From: Aeromicrobium sp. A1-2
GTDB taxonomy: Bacteria; Actinomycetota; Actinomycetes; Propionibacteriales; Nocardioidaceae
Direction: 5' to 3'
DNA length: 64,000 bases
Assembly: GCF_003443875.1 (NCBI RefSeq)
Contig: NZ_CP027482.1
Span: forward strand, 682,001 to 746,000
The translations under genes and the position numbers were made by a program. Positions 26,476 through 35,654 of this stretch are shown here, one piece after another (the first letter of the stretch is position 1; each line of letters starts with the position of its first letter). Below the pieces are notes generated by a model. The model did not search any database and had not been told where the DNA came from. It worked only from the letters and a program-made list of their open reading frames with translations.

Positions 26476-27563
26476 GCTGGCTCGGTGGCCAGCAGCCGTC
26501 CGAGGCGCAGCGCCTGTTCGGTCGCTCCGCCGTACTCGAAGTCATATCTGGTGGCTGCGGTGAAGTAGCGGTGCGCCGCGCCGTCCAGATCGATGCCCAC
26601 GCCGCCGTGGATGTGCACCGTGGTGTGCGCGACGCGATGGCCGGCGTCGGACGCCCACAGCTTTGCCGTGGCCACGGCCTCCGTGACGGGGAGGCGCTCA
26701 TCGAGCCGCCAGGCCGCCTGCCACACCGTGAGTGCCAGGAAACGGGTGTCGATGTAGCCATCGGCCAGTCGCTGCGCCACAGCCTGGAACGTGCCGATCG
26801 GGCGGTCGAACTGCTCGCGGGTCTTGGCGTACTCCGCGGTGAGGGCGACGGCGCCCTCGGTGACCCCGAGCTGGATGGCGCAGGTCGCGACGGCGAGGAG
26901 ATCGACCAGACGTTGTGCGGCATCGCTGTCGCCGATGAGTCGATCCGACGCAACTCGCACACCGTCGAGCTCGATGAGTCCGGCGACGTCGCCATCGCTG
27001 AGGTGCTGCTCGCCGATCCGCAGACCCGCCGTGCCGGCGTCCACCAGGAAGACCGCAGCACCGTTCGGCGTCGTCGCGGTCACAAGGAAGGCGTTGGCCT
27101 CGGTGGCGGCAGGAACGAGGTACTTGGTGCCGGTGAGGACGAATCCGTCGCCGTCCGGGGCGGCCGTGACGGTGGGCACGGAGGGCGCATGCTCGTGCGC
27201 CTCGGCGATGGCGCAGCTCAGGACGGTGGCCGCGAAGGCGGACCGCTGTTGACTTTCGCTGCCGTGCTCGCCGACGAACAGGCGAGCGACGCCGTCGGTG
27301 GCAAGCGGTGCCGGGGCAACCGTGCGGCCCGCCTCGACGAGGACACGACACAGCTCCAGGAAGCCCAGCCCCGCGCCATCGTGGGACTCAGGCGTCGTGA
27401 GTGAGAGCAGGCCCGCGTCACCCAGGGCCTTCCACAGGACGGAGTCGAATCGGTTGCCGGCAGCCTCGACCTCGGCAAGCCGTGACGATGACGTGTGGTC
27501 CTTGAGGATCGTGGCGGCCAGGGCGGCGGCCTCGTCGGCCTCGGGGGGAAAGGTGAAGTCCAT
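26472..27563 (-). CDS. fadE27: FadE27 (ChsE5), acyl-CoA dehydrogenase subunit
   Basis: A 363-aa acyl-CoA dehydrogenase fold protein. It shows KTREQFDRPIGTFQAVAQRLAD and the C-terminal IHGGVGIDLDGAAHRYF segment. In mycobacteria it pairs with FadE26 as a heterotetramer (ChsE4-ChsE5) that dehydrogenates the C5 or longer steroid side chain. It lies 9 bp after fadE26 and overlaps fadD17. In such pairs one subunit lacks the catalytic base and half of the FAD site; I did not verify which here. Confidence 0.87.
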   Translation of the reverse strand: MDFTFPPEADEAAALAATILKDHTSSSRLAEVEAAGNRFDSVLWKALGDAGLLSLTTPESHDGAGLGFLELCRVLVEAGRTVAPAPLATDGVARLFVGEHGSESQQRSAFAATVLSCAIAEAHEHAPSVPTVTAAPDGDGFVLTGTKYLVPAATEANAFLVTATTPNGAAVFLVDAGTAGLRIGEQHLSDGDVAGLIELDGVRVASDRLIGDSDAAQRLVDLLAVATCAIQLGVTEGAVALTAEYAKTREQFDRPIGTFQAVAQRLADGYIDTRFLALTVWQAAWRLDERLPVTEAVATAKLWASDAGHRVAHTTVHIHGGVGIDLDGAAHRYFTAATRYDFEYGGATEQALRLGRLLATEPA

Positions 27564-27572
27564 GGTCGCTCC

Positions 27573-28757
27573 TCAGCGCTTCGCGGCCGGCAGGCCGAGT
27601 CCGACGTAGCCGATGATGTCTCGTTGGATCTCGTTCGTCCCGCCGCCGAACGTCATGACCAGGGATGAGCGGAAGTAGCGCTCGAGGCGTCCACCCAGCA
27701 CAGCGCCCGGCGAGTCGGCGGCAATGCCCGCGGCAGGACCGACGATCTCCTTGAGCGACCGGTAGACCTCGACGGCCAGTTCCGAGCCGAAGACCTTGAC
27801 CGCTGATGCGTCGGCGGGGGAGAGGGTGTCGATCTCCGCCGCGAGCTTCCAACCCATCAGGGTCAGCGCTTCGGTACGTGCCTGCGCACGGCCCAGCAGG
27901 ATCTGCACCCACTGCTGGTCGATGATGCGAGCACCCTGGGCGTCCTTGGTCTTTCGGGCCCAGTCCGTGACCAGCTCGATCGAGTGGACCAGCGGAGCTG
28001 ACGAAGTGAGCGCCACCCGCTCGCGGTTGAGCTGGTTGGTGATCAGCGCCCAGCCTCCACCGCGACCGCCGATCAGGTTGTCCGCCGGGACGCGGACGTT
28101 GTCGTAGTAGGTCGCGCTCGTGCCGACGCCCGCGATGGTGTTGACGGGCGTGTAGGAGAAGCCCGCGGAGTCGGCCGGGACGAGGATCATTGACAGACCC
28201 TTGTGCCGCGGAAGATCGGGGTCGGTGCGGCACGCCATCCAGATCCAGTCGGCGTACTGGATCAGGGACGTCCACATCTTCTGGCCGTTGATGACCCATT
28301 CGCCGGTGGACTCGTCGAGCTCGGCGCGTGTGCGGAGCGACGCGAGATCTGTGCCGGAGTCGGCTTCGGAGTAGCCGATCGAGAAGTGCAGCTCGCCTCG
28401 GACGATGCGAGGCAGGAAGTACTCTCGCTGTGCATCCGTGCCGTAGCGCATGATCGTGGGGCCGACCGTGTTCAGCGTGAGGTGGGGGATGGGCACCCCG
28501 GCGACCACAGCGGCGTTGGTGAAGATGAGCTCGTCCACCATGGAGCGATTCTGTCCGCCGTATTCCTTCGGCCAGCCCATGCCCAGCCACCCATCGGTGC
28601 CGAGCTGACGAATGACCTCCTTGTAGACCGAGACATCGCCAAACTCCCCGGAGGAAGCCGCGAGGGCGGCGCGACGCTCAGGCGTCACCAGTTCGGAAAA
28701 ATACCCGCGCAACTCATCACGAAGACGAAGCTGGTCGGCTGTCAGGGCCACATACAT
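27573..28757 (-). CDS. fadE26: FadE26 (ChsE4), acyl-CoA dehydrogenase subunit
   Basis: A 394-aa acyl-CoA dehydrogenase: GYSEADSGTDLASLRTRA and WVINGQKMWTS mark the FAD and substrate region, and FGGGTNEIQRDIIG is the C-terminal FAD motif. Partner of FadE27. First gene of fadE26-fadE27-fadD17, with a KstR-type box 10 bp before the ATG; divergent from kshA. Length matches Rv3504 (about 400 aa). Confidence 0.89.
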   Translation of the reverse strand: MYVALTADQLRLRDELRGYFSELVTPERRAALAASSGEFGDVSVYKEVIRQLGTDGWLGMGWPKEYGGQNRSMVDELIFTNAAVVAGVPIPHLTLNTVGPTIMRYGTDAQREYFLPRIVRGELHFSIGYSEADSGTDLASLRTRAELDESTGEWVINGQKMWTSLIQYADWIWMACRTDPDLPRHKGLSMILVPADSAGFSYTPVNTIAGVGTSATYYDNVRVPADNLIGGRGGGWALITNQLNRERVALTSSAPLVHSIELVTDWARKTKDAQGARIIDQQWVQILLGRAQARTEALTLMGWKLAAEIDTLSPADASAVKVFGSELAVEVYRSLKEIVGPAAGIAADSPGAVLGGRLERYFRSSLVMTFGGGTNEIQRDIIGYVGLGLPAAKR

Positions 28758-28767
28758 GTGGTAAAAC

Positions 28768-28781
28768 TATAACGTGTTCTC
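28768..28781. promoter_or_regulatory. KstR box between fadE26 and kshA
   Basis: TATAACGTGTTCTC fits TnnAACnnGTTnnA except the last base; flanking AAAAC and GTTTT make an extended palindrome. It serves the fadE26 operon and is the only box before the 14-gene kshA-mas4B run. Confidence 0.82.
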
Positions 28782-28819
28782 GTTTTGGTCTACACGGACC
28801 GGCACTCTGGGAGGCGATC

Positions 28820-29965
28820 GTGACTGAAACCCGCGCATTGGATGCCGGATCCGCACCGGCGCGATTTGCCCGCGGTTGGCACTGTCTGGGCCTCGAGCGA
28901 GATTTCAACGATGGCAAGCCTCACGGCGTCCAGGCGTTCGGCGGCAAGCTCGTGGTGTGGAGCGACGCCCAGGGCGAGCTCCACGTGCTGGACGGCTACT
29001 GCCGCCACATGGGTGGCGATCTCAGCCAGGGCAGCGTCAAGGGCGACGAGATCGCCTGCCCGTTCCACGACTGGCGGTGGGGCGGCGACGGCAAGTGCAA
29101 GGCCATTCCCTATGCCAAGCGGGTTCCTCTGCGCGCGCGCACCCAGCGCTACGAAAGCGTGGTGCGCAACGGCCAGCTCATGATCTGGCACGACCCGGAA
29201 GGGAACGCCGCAGATCACGACGCGCTTCCGCCGGAGCTCGACGGCGTCGGCACAGATCGCTACACCGACTGGACGTGGAACGTCATCGAGGTCGACAACG
29301 CGCATTGCCGCGAGATCTTGGACAACGTCGTCGACATGGCGCACTTCTTCTACATCCACTTCGCCTTCCCGACCAGCTTCAACAACGTGTTCGAGGGCGA
29401 CAAGGCCACCCAGTTCCTGGAGTCGACCGGCCGCCCCGACATGAAGGACCAGGGCTACGGGGACGAGAACCTGGTGCTCAAGTCCGAGGCCACCTACTTC
29501 GGGCCTTCCTACATGATCAACTGGCTCGACACCGACTACAACGGCTTCCGGACCAAGGTCATCCTGATCAACTGCCACGTACCCACTGGCCCGAACTCGT
29601 TCAACCTGCAGTACGGCCTGTGCGTGGAGAAGCCTGAGGGCGTCGACGAGGCCATGTCCAAGTACATCGGCGACAAGTATGCCGAGACCTTCTCCGAAGG
29701 CTTCCTGCAGGATGTCGCCATCTGGCAGAACAAGGCGCCCGTGCAGAACCCGTTGCTCTGCGAGGAGGACGGCCCGGTCTACCAACTGCGCCGGTGGTAC
29801 GAGCAGTTCTATGTCGACCGGGAGGACATCCAGCCCGAGATGGTCGACCGGTTCGAGTTCGAGGTCGACACCAGCAAGGCCAACGAGAACTGGCGGGCCG
29901 AGGTCGCGGAGAACCTCGCGCGCAAGGAGGCCGAGGACCATCTCTCCGAGACGGCCGGCGCCTGA
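28820..29965 (+). CDS. kshA: KshA, 3-ketosteroid 9-alpha-hydroxylase oxygenase
   Basis: A 381-aa Rieske oxygenase. [2Fe-2S] ligands: Cys61-x-His63 and Cys80-x2-His83. Mononuclear iron ligands: His175, His180 and Asp298, each six positions before the M. tuberculosis KshA ligands H181/H186/D304. KshA with KshB hydroxylates C9 of ring B, which with delta-1 dehydrogenation opens the ring. Start GTG 28820 follows GGGAGGCG. It heads the 14-gene operon and overlaps the next small gene by one base (TGATG). Confidence 0.94.
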   Translation: MTETRALDAGSAPARFARGWHCLGLERDFNDGKPHGVQAFGGKLVVWSDAQGELHVLDGYCRHMGGDLSQGSVKGDEIACPFHDWRWGGDGKCKAIPYAKRVPLRARTQRYESVVRNGQLMIWHDPEGNAADHDALPPELDGVGTDRYTDWTWNVIEVDNAHCREILDNVVDMAHFFYIHFAFPTSFNNVFEGDKATQFLESTGRPDMKDQGYGDENLVLKSEATYFGPSYMINWLDTDYNGFRTKVILINCHVPTGPNSFNLQYGLCVEKPEGVDEAMSKYIGDKYAETFSEGFLQDVAIWQNKAPVQNPLLCEEDGPVYQLRRWYEQFYVDREDIQPEMVDRFEFEVDTSKANENWRAEVAENLARKEAEDHLSETAGA

Positions 29966-30264
29966 TGCCGTACATCGTGCCTTCGAGCCCGGAGACCGCC
30001 GCCGACCAGCTCCTGTACACGCGGAGCAGCTTGGTCGAGACGTCATGCCTGGACTGCCGTGCGCAGGTGATGGTCCGCAAGAACAGCCAGCACCACACGT
30101 CGATCCAGTGGACCCAGGAAGCCGTGGCGCAGTGCACGACCTTCGCTCGGCTGTCGCGTGCAGAGGGTGGGCGCCAAATTCACTCCGGCTGCCCGCGGCT
30201 CGTCGCATCGATCGAGTCGGCCGTCACAGATGGCCGCATTCCCGTGGGTTCGCCCGATGAGTGA
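29965..30264 (+). CDS. Small cysteine-containing protein between kshA and kshB
   Basis: A 99-aa protein with four cysteines: Cys28-x2-Cys31 (SCLDCRA), Cys57 and Cys76, around [13 protein letters not shown]. The pattern could bind zinc or a small iron-sulfur site. ATG overlaps the kshA stop by one base, and its own stop overlaps kshB by 8 bp, so it is translationally coupled to both hydroxylase parts. Mycobacteria also have a small gene beside kshA (Rv3527); I cannot confirm homology. No function is known to me; an accessory role for KshAB is inference. Confidence 0.8.
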   Translation: MPYIVPSSPETAADQLLYTRSSLVETSCLDCRAQVMVRKNSQHHTSIQWTQEAVAQCTTFARLSRAEGGRQIHSGCPRLVASIESAVTDGRIPVGSPDE

Positions 30265-31306
30265 CCCTTCCTTCGAGCTCACGGTCCTGGACGTCGTCGA
30301 GGAGACCGCGGACGCACGATCGGTCGTGCTCGACCCGGGCGAGCATCGGGGTCAGTTCGGCTACGTTCCGGGGCAGTTCCTGACCGTCGCCGTGCCCAGT
30401 GACCAGACCGGGCTCGTGGCGCGGTGCTACTCGCTCTCGTCGGCGCCGATCGATGACGGCCCCCTGACCATCACGGTCAAGCGCACGCCGGACGGCTATG
30501 CGTCCGGGTGGATCTGCAACGAGCTCCGCGCCGGCGACCGGTTGCGTGTCCTTCCGCCGAGCGGCATCTTCACGCCGACGGACCTCGACGCCGATCTGCT
30601 GCTGTTCGCCGGCGGCAGCGGCATCACCCCGATGATGTCGATCATCCGTACCTCACTGGCCCGCGGGTCGGGCCAGATCGTGCTCTACTACGCCAACCGC
30701 GACGAGAGCTCGGTCATCTTCGCTCCGGACCTGACGGCCATGGCGGCCGATCACCCTGAGCGGTTGCACGTCGTGCACTGGCTCGAGTCGGTCCAGGGTC
30801 TGCCCTCGCAGGCGCAGCTGAGTGGGTTCGCCTCGTCCTACCTGGACCGGGACGCCTTCGTCTGCGGTCCTGCCCCGTTCATGGCTTCAACGGTCGCGGC
30901 CCTGAAGGGACTGGGATTTCCACGCGAACGTCGGCACCAGGAAAAGTTCGTCTCGCTCGGCGGCAATCCCTTCGACGTCACTGCGGCTGCGGTTCCGGCC
31001 GTCCCGGCCGAGGACACCGGCTCGGCCGCCCCGGCGCACCTCCAGGTCTCGCTCGACGGCGAAGATCACGAGTTCGATGACTGGCAGCCAGGCACGACAC
31101 TGCTCGAGCACCTTGAGAGCAAGGGCGTGAAGGCACCCTTCTCGTGTCGGCTGGGGGAGTGCTCGGCGTGCGCGGTCCGTCTGCTGGAGGGCGAGGTGAC
31201 GATGCGCGCCAACGACGTGCTCGACGCCGAAGACCTGACCGAGGGGATCCGACTTGCCTGCCAGAGCGATGCGGCCACCGAAAAGGTTCGGGTGACCTAC
31301 TCCTGA
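30257..31306 (+). CDS. kshB: KshB, 3-ketosteroid 9-alpha-hydroxylase reductase
   Basis: A 349-aa reductase in FAD-NAD-ferredoxin order. FAD motif RCYS (56-59), NAD loop [10 protein letters not shown] (119-128), and a C-terminal plant-type [2Fe-2S] domain with Cys297, Cys302, Cys305 and Cys335. It passes electrons from NADH to KshA. Start ATG 30257 overlaps the 99-aa gene; an upstream in-frame ATG would fall inside that gene. A Pro/Ala linker (about 241-260) joins the last domain. Confidence 0.93.
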   Translation: MSDPSFELTVLDVVEETADARSVVLDPGEHRGQFGYVPGQFLTVAVPSDQTGLVARCYSLSSAPIDDGPLTITVKRTPDGYASGWICNELRAGDRLRVLPPSGIFTPTDLDADLLLFAGGSGITPMMSIIRTSLARGSGQIVLYYANRDESSVIFAPDLTAMAADHPERLHVVHWLESVQGLPSQAQLSGFASSYLDRDAFVCGPAPFMASTVAALKGLGFPRERRHQEKFVSLGGNPFDVTAAAVPAVPAEDTGSAAPAHLQVSLDGEDHEFDDWQPGTTLLEHLESKGVKAPFSCRLGECSACAVRLLEGEVTMRANDVLDAEDLTEGIRLACQSDAATEKVRVTYS

Positions 31307-32907
31307 TGACGGTGAACATTCCTGACCCGGTCGTGGCCGGCACAGTTGCGTCGTGGTCCGACGAGGTCGACGTCCTCGTCATCGGCGCGGGCATGGCCGG
31401 CGTCGCCGCCGCCATCGACGCGGCTCGAGCCGGCGCTCGCGTCCTGGTCGTCGATCGCGGTGGGCGTTTGTCGTGCACCAGCGCGATGGCCGGCGGCCAC
31501 TTCTATCTCGGTGGCGGGACGCCCGTGCAGCAGGCAGCAGGGTTTGACGACACTCCTGCCGAGATGGCCAAGTACCTCGAGGCGGTCTCGCCCGACTGCG
31601 ACCCGCTCAAGATTCGGGCCTACAGCGAGGGCAGCGTTGAGCACTTCGAGTGGCTTGAGTCGCTGGGGTTCGAGTTCGAGCGTTCCTACTACCCCCACAA
31701 GGCTGTCGTGCAGCCGGGCACCGAAGGGGTCATGTTCACGGGCAACGAGAAGGTCTGGCCGTTCAAGGACATCGCCGCTCCGGCGCCGCGCGGACACAAG
31801 CCGCCTGTCGTGGGTGATCTCGGCGGGGCGTCCTTCGTGCTCGACCTGGCCCTGAAGGTGCTGGACGAGCTGGGTGTCGAGGTCCGGTACGACACCGGTG
31901 CGACGGCCCTGGTGGCCGATGGCGGCGACGTCGTCGGTGCTGCGTGGAAGCGCTTCGACGAGATCGGCGCAATTCGTGCGAGCGCCGTGGTGATCGCCGC
32001 GGGCGGCTTCGTCATGAACAACGAGATGGTCCACACGTTCGCGCCGGCGCTCGAGACCCTTCTGGACCGCGGCATGGCACTGGGCAACACCTACGATGAC
32101 GGCCTCGGCATCCGACTGGGCGAGTCAGTCGGCGGTGTGGCCGATCACATGGACGGCGCGTTCCTGACCGGACCGTTCTATCCACCGGAGGAGCTGGTCT
32201 CCGGAATCTGCGTCAACAACCGCGGCGAGCGATTCGTCGCCGAGGACTCCTACCACTCACGGACCACCGCGTTCGTGCTGGACCAGGACGACCAACAGGC
32301 ATGGTTGGTCCTGGACTCGGCCCACATGGCTGAACCGGCGTACGGGCTGCAACCCCTCGTCGACGGGTGGGAGACCATCGCCGAGATGGAAGCCGGGCTG
32401 GGAGTCCCCGAAGGTTCGCTGGCCCGAACCCTCCAGACCTACAACGCGGCGGCGCAGTCAGGTGACGATCCGGCATTCCACAAGTCGGCTGAGTACGTCG
32501 TTCCACTCGACCAGCCCCCCTACGGCGCCTACGATCTGCGCCCCGGCTCGTGCTTCTACGCCGGCTTCACGTGTGGCGGCCTGCGGGTCGACCACGACGG
32601 CCGGGTCCTGCGCACCGACGGCAGTGCCGTGCAGGGCGTCTACGCGGCCGGGGCCTGCGCGTCGAACATCTCCGTCGACGGTCGGGGATACGCCTCGGGC
32701 ATCCAGCTCGGTGAGGCCTCGTTCTTCGGTCGGCGGGCAGGGCGACACGCTGCGCTCGCGCCTGCTCCCGAGGCCGCGAAACGTAACCTTGGTCACACCG
32801 ATTCGTTGACCACCACGAGTCGCCCGGTTTCGACAGCACCTAGTGCTCCACGTCGTGGGTACCGCTCCCCAGGAGTAGAAGTGCCACAGGAGGAGCCATG
32901 GGTATGA
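31306..32907 (+). CDS. KstD-like FAD-binding oxidoreductase
   Basis: A 533-aa flavoprotein of the fumarate-reductase/3-ketosteroid-delta-1-dehydrogenase superfamily. FAD loop VIGAGMAG (25-32); second FAD contact in VYAAGACASN near residue 450. True KstD proteins carry YPGxGATIGP after that point; here it reads GYASGIQLGEASFFG, so KstD activity is uncertain. It could act on another steroid enone or saturated ring. About 51 residues after HAA (483-533) look non-conserved and read through the leader of yrbE4A, whose start it overlaps by 10 bp. Coupled to kshB by one base. Confidence 0.75.
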   Translation: MTVNIPDPVVAGTVASWSDEVDVLVIGAGMAGVAAAIDAARAGARVLVVDRGGRLSCTSAMAGGHFYLGGGTPVQQAAGFDDTPAEMAKYLEAVSPDCDPLKIRAYSEGSVEHFEWLESLGFEFERSYYPHKAVVQPGTEGVMFTGNEKVWPFKDIAAPAPRGHKPPVVGDLGGASFVLDLALKVLDELGVEVRYDTGATALVADGGDVVGAAWKRFDEIGAIRASAVVIAAGGFVMNNEMVHTFAPALETLLDRGMALGNTYDDGLGIRLGESVGGVADHMDGAFLTGPFYPPEELVSGICVNNRGERFVAEDSYHSRTTAFVLDQDDQQAWLVLDSAHMAEPAYGLQPLVDGWETIAEMEAGLGVPEGSLARTLQTYNAAAQSGDDPAFHKSAEYVVPLDQPPYGAYDLRPGSCFYAGFTCGGLRVDHDGRVLRTDGSAVQGVYAAGACASNISVDGRGYASGIQLGEASFFGRRAGRHAALAPAPEAAKRNLGHTDSLTTTSRPVSTAPSAPRRGYRSPGVEVPQEEPWV

Positions 32908-33671
32908 GCATCGCGTCGGTCGTCCGCGGCCCCGGCGAGGTCGCGGCCATGGCATGGGACGTCGTGAAGCTGACCTTCACAACTCGTTTCCAGACCCGCG
33001 AGTTCGTCGAGCAGGCGTGGTTCGTCGCGAGCATCACGATGATGCCGACGATCCTGGTCTCGATTCCCTTCGGTGCGGTCATCGCCCTGCAGGTCGGCAA
33101 CCTCACCGGTCAGCTCGGGGCCCAGTCGTTCGCCGGGGCGACCGCCGTGCTCGCCACGGTGCGCGAGGCGGCTCCCATCGCCTCGGCGCTGATCATCGCC
33201 GGCGCGGCCGGATCCGCCATCTGCTCGGACCTCGGTGCTCGCAAGATGCGCGAGGAGATCGACGCGATGGAAGTGCTCGGCATCAACCCGGTAGCCCGAC
33301 TGGTGGTGCCTCGCGCCCTCGCGACCCTGGTCGTGGCGATCTTGATGAACGGCATCGTGATCGCTGCTGGTGTCGGCGGCGGCTACTACTTCACCGTCAT
33401 CGTGCAGGGCGGGTCGGCCGGGGCGTTCCTCTCCTCGTTCACGGCCCTCGCGACGCTGCCCGACATCTACGTGTCCATGATCAAGGCGGCCTGCTTCGGA
33501 TTCCTCGCGGCGATCATCGGTTCCTACAAGGGGCTGACCGCCGGTGGCGGGCCCAGCGGCGTGGGACGAGCCGTCAACGAGGCGGTCATCCTCTCGTTCA
33601 TGATGCTCTTCCTGCTGAACTCGATCATCACGGCGCTGTACTTCCAACTCGTCCCACAGTCGGGCCTCTGA
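32898..33671 (+). CDS. yrbE4A: YrbE4A, Mce4 permease subunit
   Basis: A 257-aa MlaE/YrbE-family permease with about five to six membrane segments and the conserved cytoplasmic motif REEIDAMEVLGINP. With YrbE4B it forms the membrane core of the Mce4 sterol importer. ATG 32898 follows AGGAGGAGCC and overlaps the flavoprotein's end; a second in-frame ATG lies 6 bases further on. The stop overlaps yrbE4B by one base. Confidence 0.92.
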   Translation: MGMSIASVVRGPGEVAAMAWDVVKLTFTTRFQTREFVEQAWFVASITMMPTILVSIPFGAVIALQVGNLTGQLGAQSFAGATAVLATVREAAPIASALIIAGAAGSAICSDLGARKMREEIDAMEVLGINPVARLVVPRALATLVVAILMNGIVIAAGVGGGYYFTVIVQGGSAGAFLSSFTALATLPDIYVSMIKAACFGFLAAIIGSYKGLTAGGGPSGVGRAVNEAVILSFMMLFLLNSIITALYFQLVPQSGL

Positions 33672-34510
33672 TGAGCGCCGTGGGAGACATCGGAATCTCG
33701 TTCCTCAAGTCGAGGCGACTGGCACTGGAGACGCTCGGCGACCAACTGCTGTTCTACGTCAAGGCACTGGCCTGGACACCGCGCGCGCTGCGCCTCTACC
33801 GCCGCGAGATCGCCAGCACGCTGGCCGAGGTGGTCTTCGGTGTAGGTGCCCTCTCAGTCATCGCCGGCACGGTCGGCGTCATCGCGTTCCTGGCCTTCTT
33901 CGCCGGGACAGAGGTCGGCCTGCAGGGTTATGCGTCGCTGAGCCAGATCGGCGTGGCCAAGTTCACCGCCTTCATCTCGGCCTACTTCAACACCCGCGAA
34001 GTGGCACCGCTGGTGTCGGCGATCGCGCTGGCTGCCACGGTCGGTTGCGGGTACACCGCCCGGCTCGGCTCGATGCGCATCTCCGAGGAGATCGACGCGC
34101 TCGAGGTCATGGGCATCCCGTCGCTGCCGTTCCTGGTCACGACGCGGATGATCGCCGGATTCATCGCGGTGATCCCGCTGTACGCCGTGGCGCTCCTGGC
34201 CTCCTACCTGTCGCCCCGGCTGATCACCACCATGATCTACGGGGAGTCCGTGGGCACCTACGACCACTACTTCCGACAATTCCTGCCACCCATCGATGTC
34301 CTGTGGTCATTCGGCAAGCTGCTGGTTCTGGCCATCCTGATCATCCTGATCCACTGCTACTACGGCTTCACCGCGTCGGGCGGCCCGGCCGGCGTCGGCG
34401 TGGCGGTCGGCCGTGCGATCCGGACGTCGATCGTCACGGTGGTCGTCGCCAACTTCTTCCTGACCTTCGCGATCTGGGGATCCACCACTACCGTCCGAAT
34501 AACGGGGTAG
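33671..34510 (+). CDS. yrbE4B: YrbE4B, Mce4 permease subunit
   Basis: A 279-aa MlaE/YrbE permease with the EEIDALEVMGIPSLP motif and a YFNTREVAPLVSAIALAATV helix pair. It is longer than YrbE4A at the N-terminus (a basic amphipathic stretch before the first membrane segment). Start ATG 33671 shares a base with the yrbE4A stop. The ATPase (MceG) is not in this window. Confidence 0.92.
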   Translation: MSAVGDIGISFLKSRRLALETLGDQLLFYVKALAWTPRALRLYRREIASTLAEVVFGVGALSVIAGTVGVIAFLAFFAGTEVGLQGYASLSQIGVAKFTAFISAYFNTREVAPLVSAIALAATVGCGYTARLGSMRISEEIDALEVMGIPSLPFLVTTRMIAGFIAVIPLYAVALLASYLSPRLITTMIYGESVGTYDHYFRQFLPPIDVLWSFGKLLVLAILIILIHCYYGFTASGGPAGVGVAVGRAIRTSIVTVVVANFFLTFAIWGSTTTVRITG

Positions 34511-34514
34511 GGCG

Positions 34515-35654
34515 ATGTTGGTCAATCTCTTTCACGACTCCCCACGCGAGCACCACCGGCTCCAGATGGCCGGAATTGCCCTGCTCGCGTCGATCGGGCT
34601 CCTGATCACGTTGTCGATCGCGATCTACGACAAGAAGTTCGTCGCGAGCACCGACGTCACGGTCGTGGCGGATCGCGCCGGCCTGCAGCTCGCCCGCTTC
34701 GGTGACGTGCGGCTGTACGGCGCGCTGGTCGGTCACGTGAAGGAGATCGACAGCGACGGCGAACGCGCCGTCATCACGGTGTCGTTGCGTCCCGAGGCCG
34801 CCGAGAAGATCCCTGCTGACGTCGGCGTGCGGATCCTGCCGACGACGCTGTTCGGCCAGAACTACATGGAGCTCGTGCCGCCCACCGTGAAGTCGTCGGC
34901 AAGCCCCCTGGCCGATGGTGCGGTCATCCCGGCTGACCGGGTGTCGACGAACGTCGAGCTGCAGAGCATCCTTGCCGATCTGTTCCCGCTGCTGAGGTCG
35001 GTCAAGCCGGCCGATCTGAATGCCACGCTCTATGCACTTGCACACGCACTGCAGGGCAAGGGAAGCCAGATCGGCGACACGCTGGAGTCGTTGGACGGCT
35101 ACCTCACCGAGATCAATCGAGAAGTCCCCACGCTGCGCACCGATCTGCAGTTGCTGTCGGAGGTGTCGCAGACCTACAAGCTGGCCGCGCCCGATCTCGT
35201 CCGGCTGCTGCGCAGTGCGACCGTGACCGCCAACACCGTGACCCAGCGCGAGAACGACCTCGTGAGGTCGCTCAGCAGTCTCACCGGCCTGGCCAGCATC
35301 TCCCGGGTCACCCTGGCCGAGAACGAGAAGGACCTCATCCTCCAGGGGAAGGCAGGGCGGCCGCTGCTGGCCCTGCTGGACACTTACTCGCCGGAGGTGC
35401 CGTGCCTGTTGACGGGTCTGGACCGACAGATCGACGACACCAAGAACGTCTTCCAGGACAACATGATCCACCAGACGGTTGAGCTCGGGGCGCCGCAGCG
35501 ACCCGCCTACACCGCTGACGATGCTCCGTCCTACGGCGAGGTCGGCCGCGGGCCGTGGTGCCTGGGTCTGCCGGACGACTATCCGATTCCGGCGAAGTAC
35601 TTGCCGTTGAACGACGGATCCAACCGCGACGAGCTGGACGGGGGAATCAAGTGA
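34515..35654 (+). CDS. mce4A: Mce4A, substrate-binding MCE protein
   Basis: A 379-aa protein with one N-terminal membrane anchor (18-38), an MCE/MlaD domain (about 44-120, VTVVADRAGLQLARFGDVRLYGALVG), a long helical needle region and a short Pro-rich tail. Mce proteins A-F assemble into a hexameric tunnel that carries sterol to YrbE. First mce gene after yrbE4B (4-bp gap); the stop overlaps mce4B by 4 bp. Confidence 0.9.
   Translation: MLVNLFHDSPREHHRLQMAGIALLASIGLLITLSIAIYDKKFVASTDVTVVADRAGLQLARFGDVRLYGALVGHVKEIDSDGERAVITVSLRPEAAEKIPADVGVRILPTTLFGQNYMELVPPTVKSSASPLADGAVIPADRVSTNVELQSILADLFPLLRSVKPADLNATLYALAHALQGKGSQIGDTLESLDGYLTEINREVPTLRTDLQLLSEVSQTYKLAAPDLVRLLRSATVTANTVTQRENDLVRSLSSLTGLASISRVTLAENEKDLILQGKAGRPLLALLDTYSPEVPCLLTGLDRQIDDTKNVFQDNMIHQTVELGAPQRPAYTADDAPSYGEVGRGPWCLGLPDDYPIPAKYLPLNDGSNRDELDGGIK

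Noticed and set aside
25778..27061. 427-codon minus-strand frame over fadD17/fadE27 in another register
   Set aside because: Both host genes are intact in their own frame with family motifs; the alternate frame has none.
28790..30208. 472-codon minus-strand frame opposite kshA
   Set aside because: Shadow of kshA, whose iron ligands are all present on the plus strand.
32783..32796. GTAACCTTGGTCAC as a possible KstR box before yrbE4A
   Set aside because: The core is AACCTTGGTC, not AACnnGTT, and it lies inside the flavoprotein frame. Not counted.
31306..32907. Naming the flavoprotein kstD
   Set aside because: The YPGxGATIGP signature after the second FAD contact is missing, so I kept it as KstD-like.
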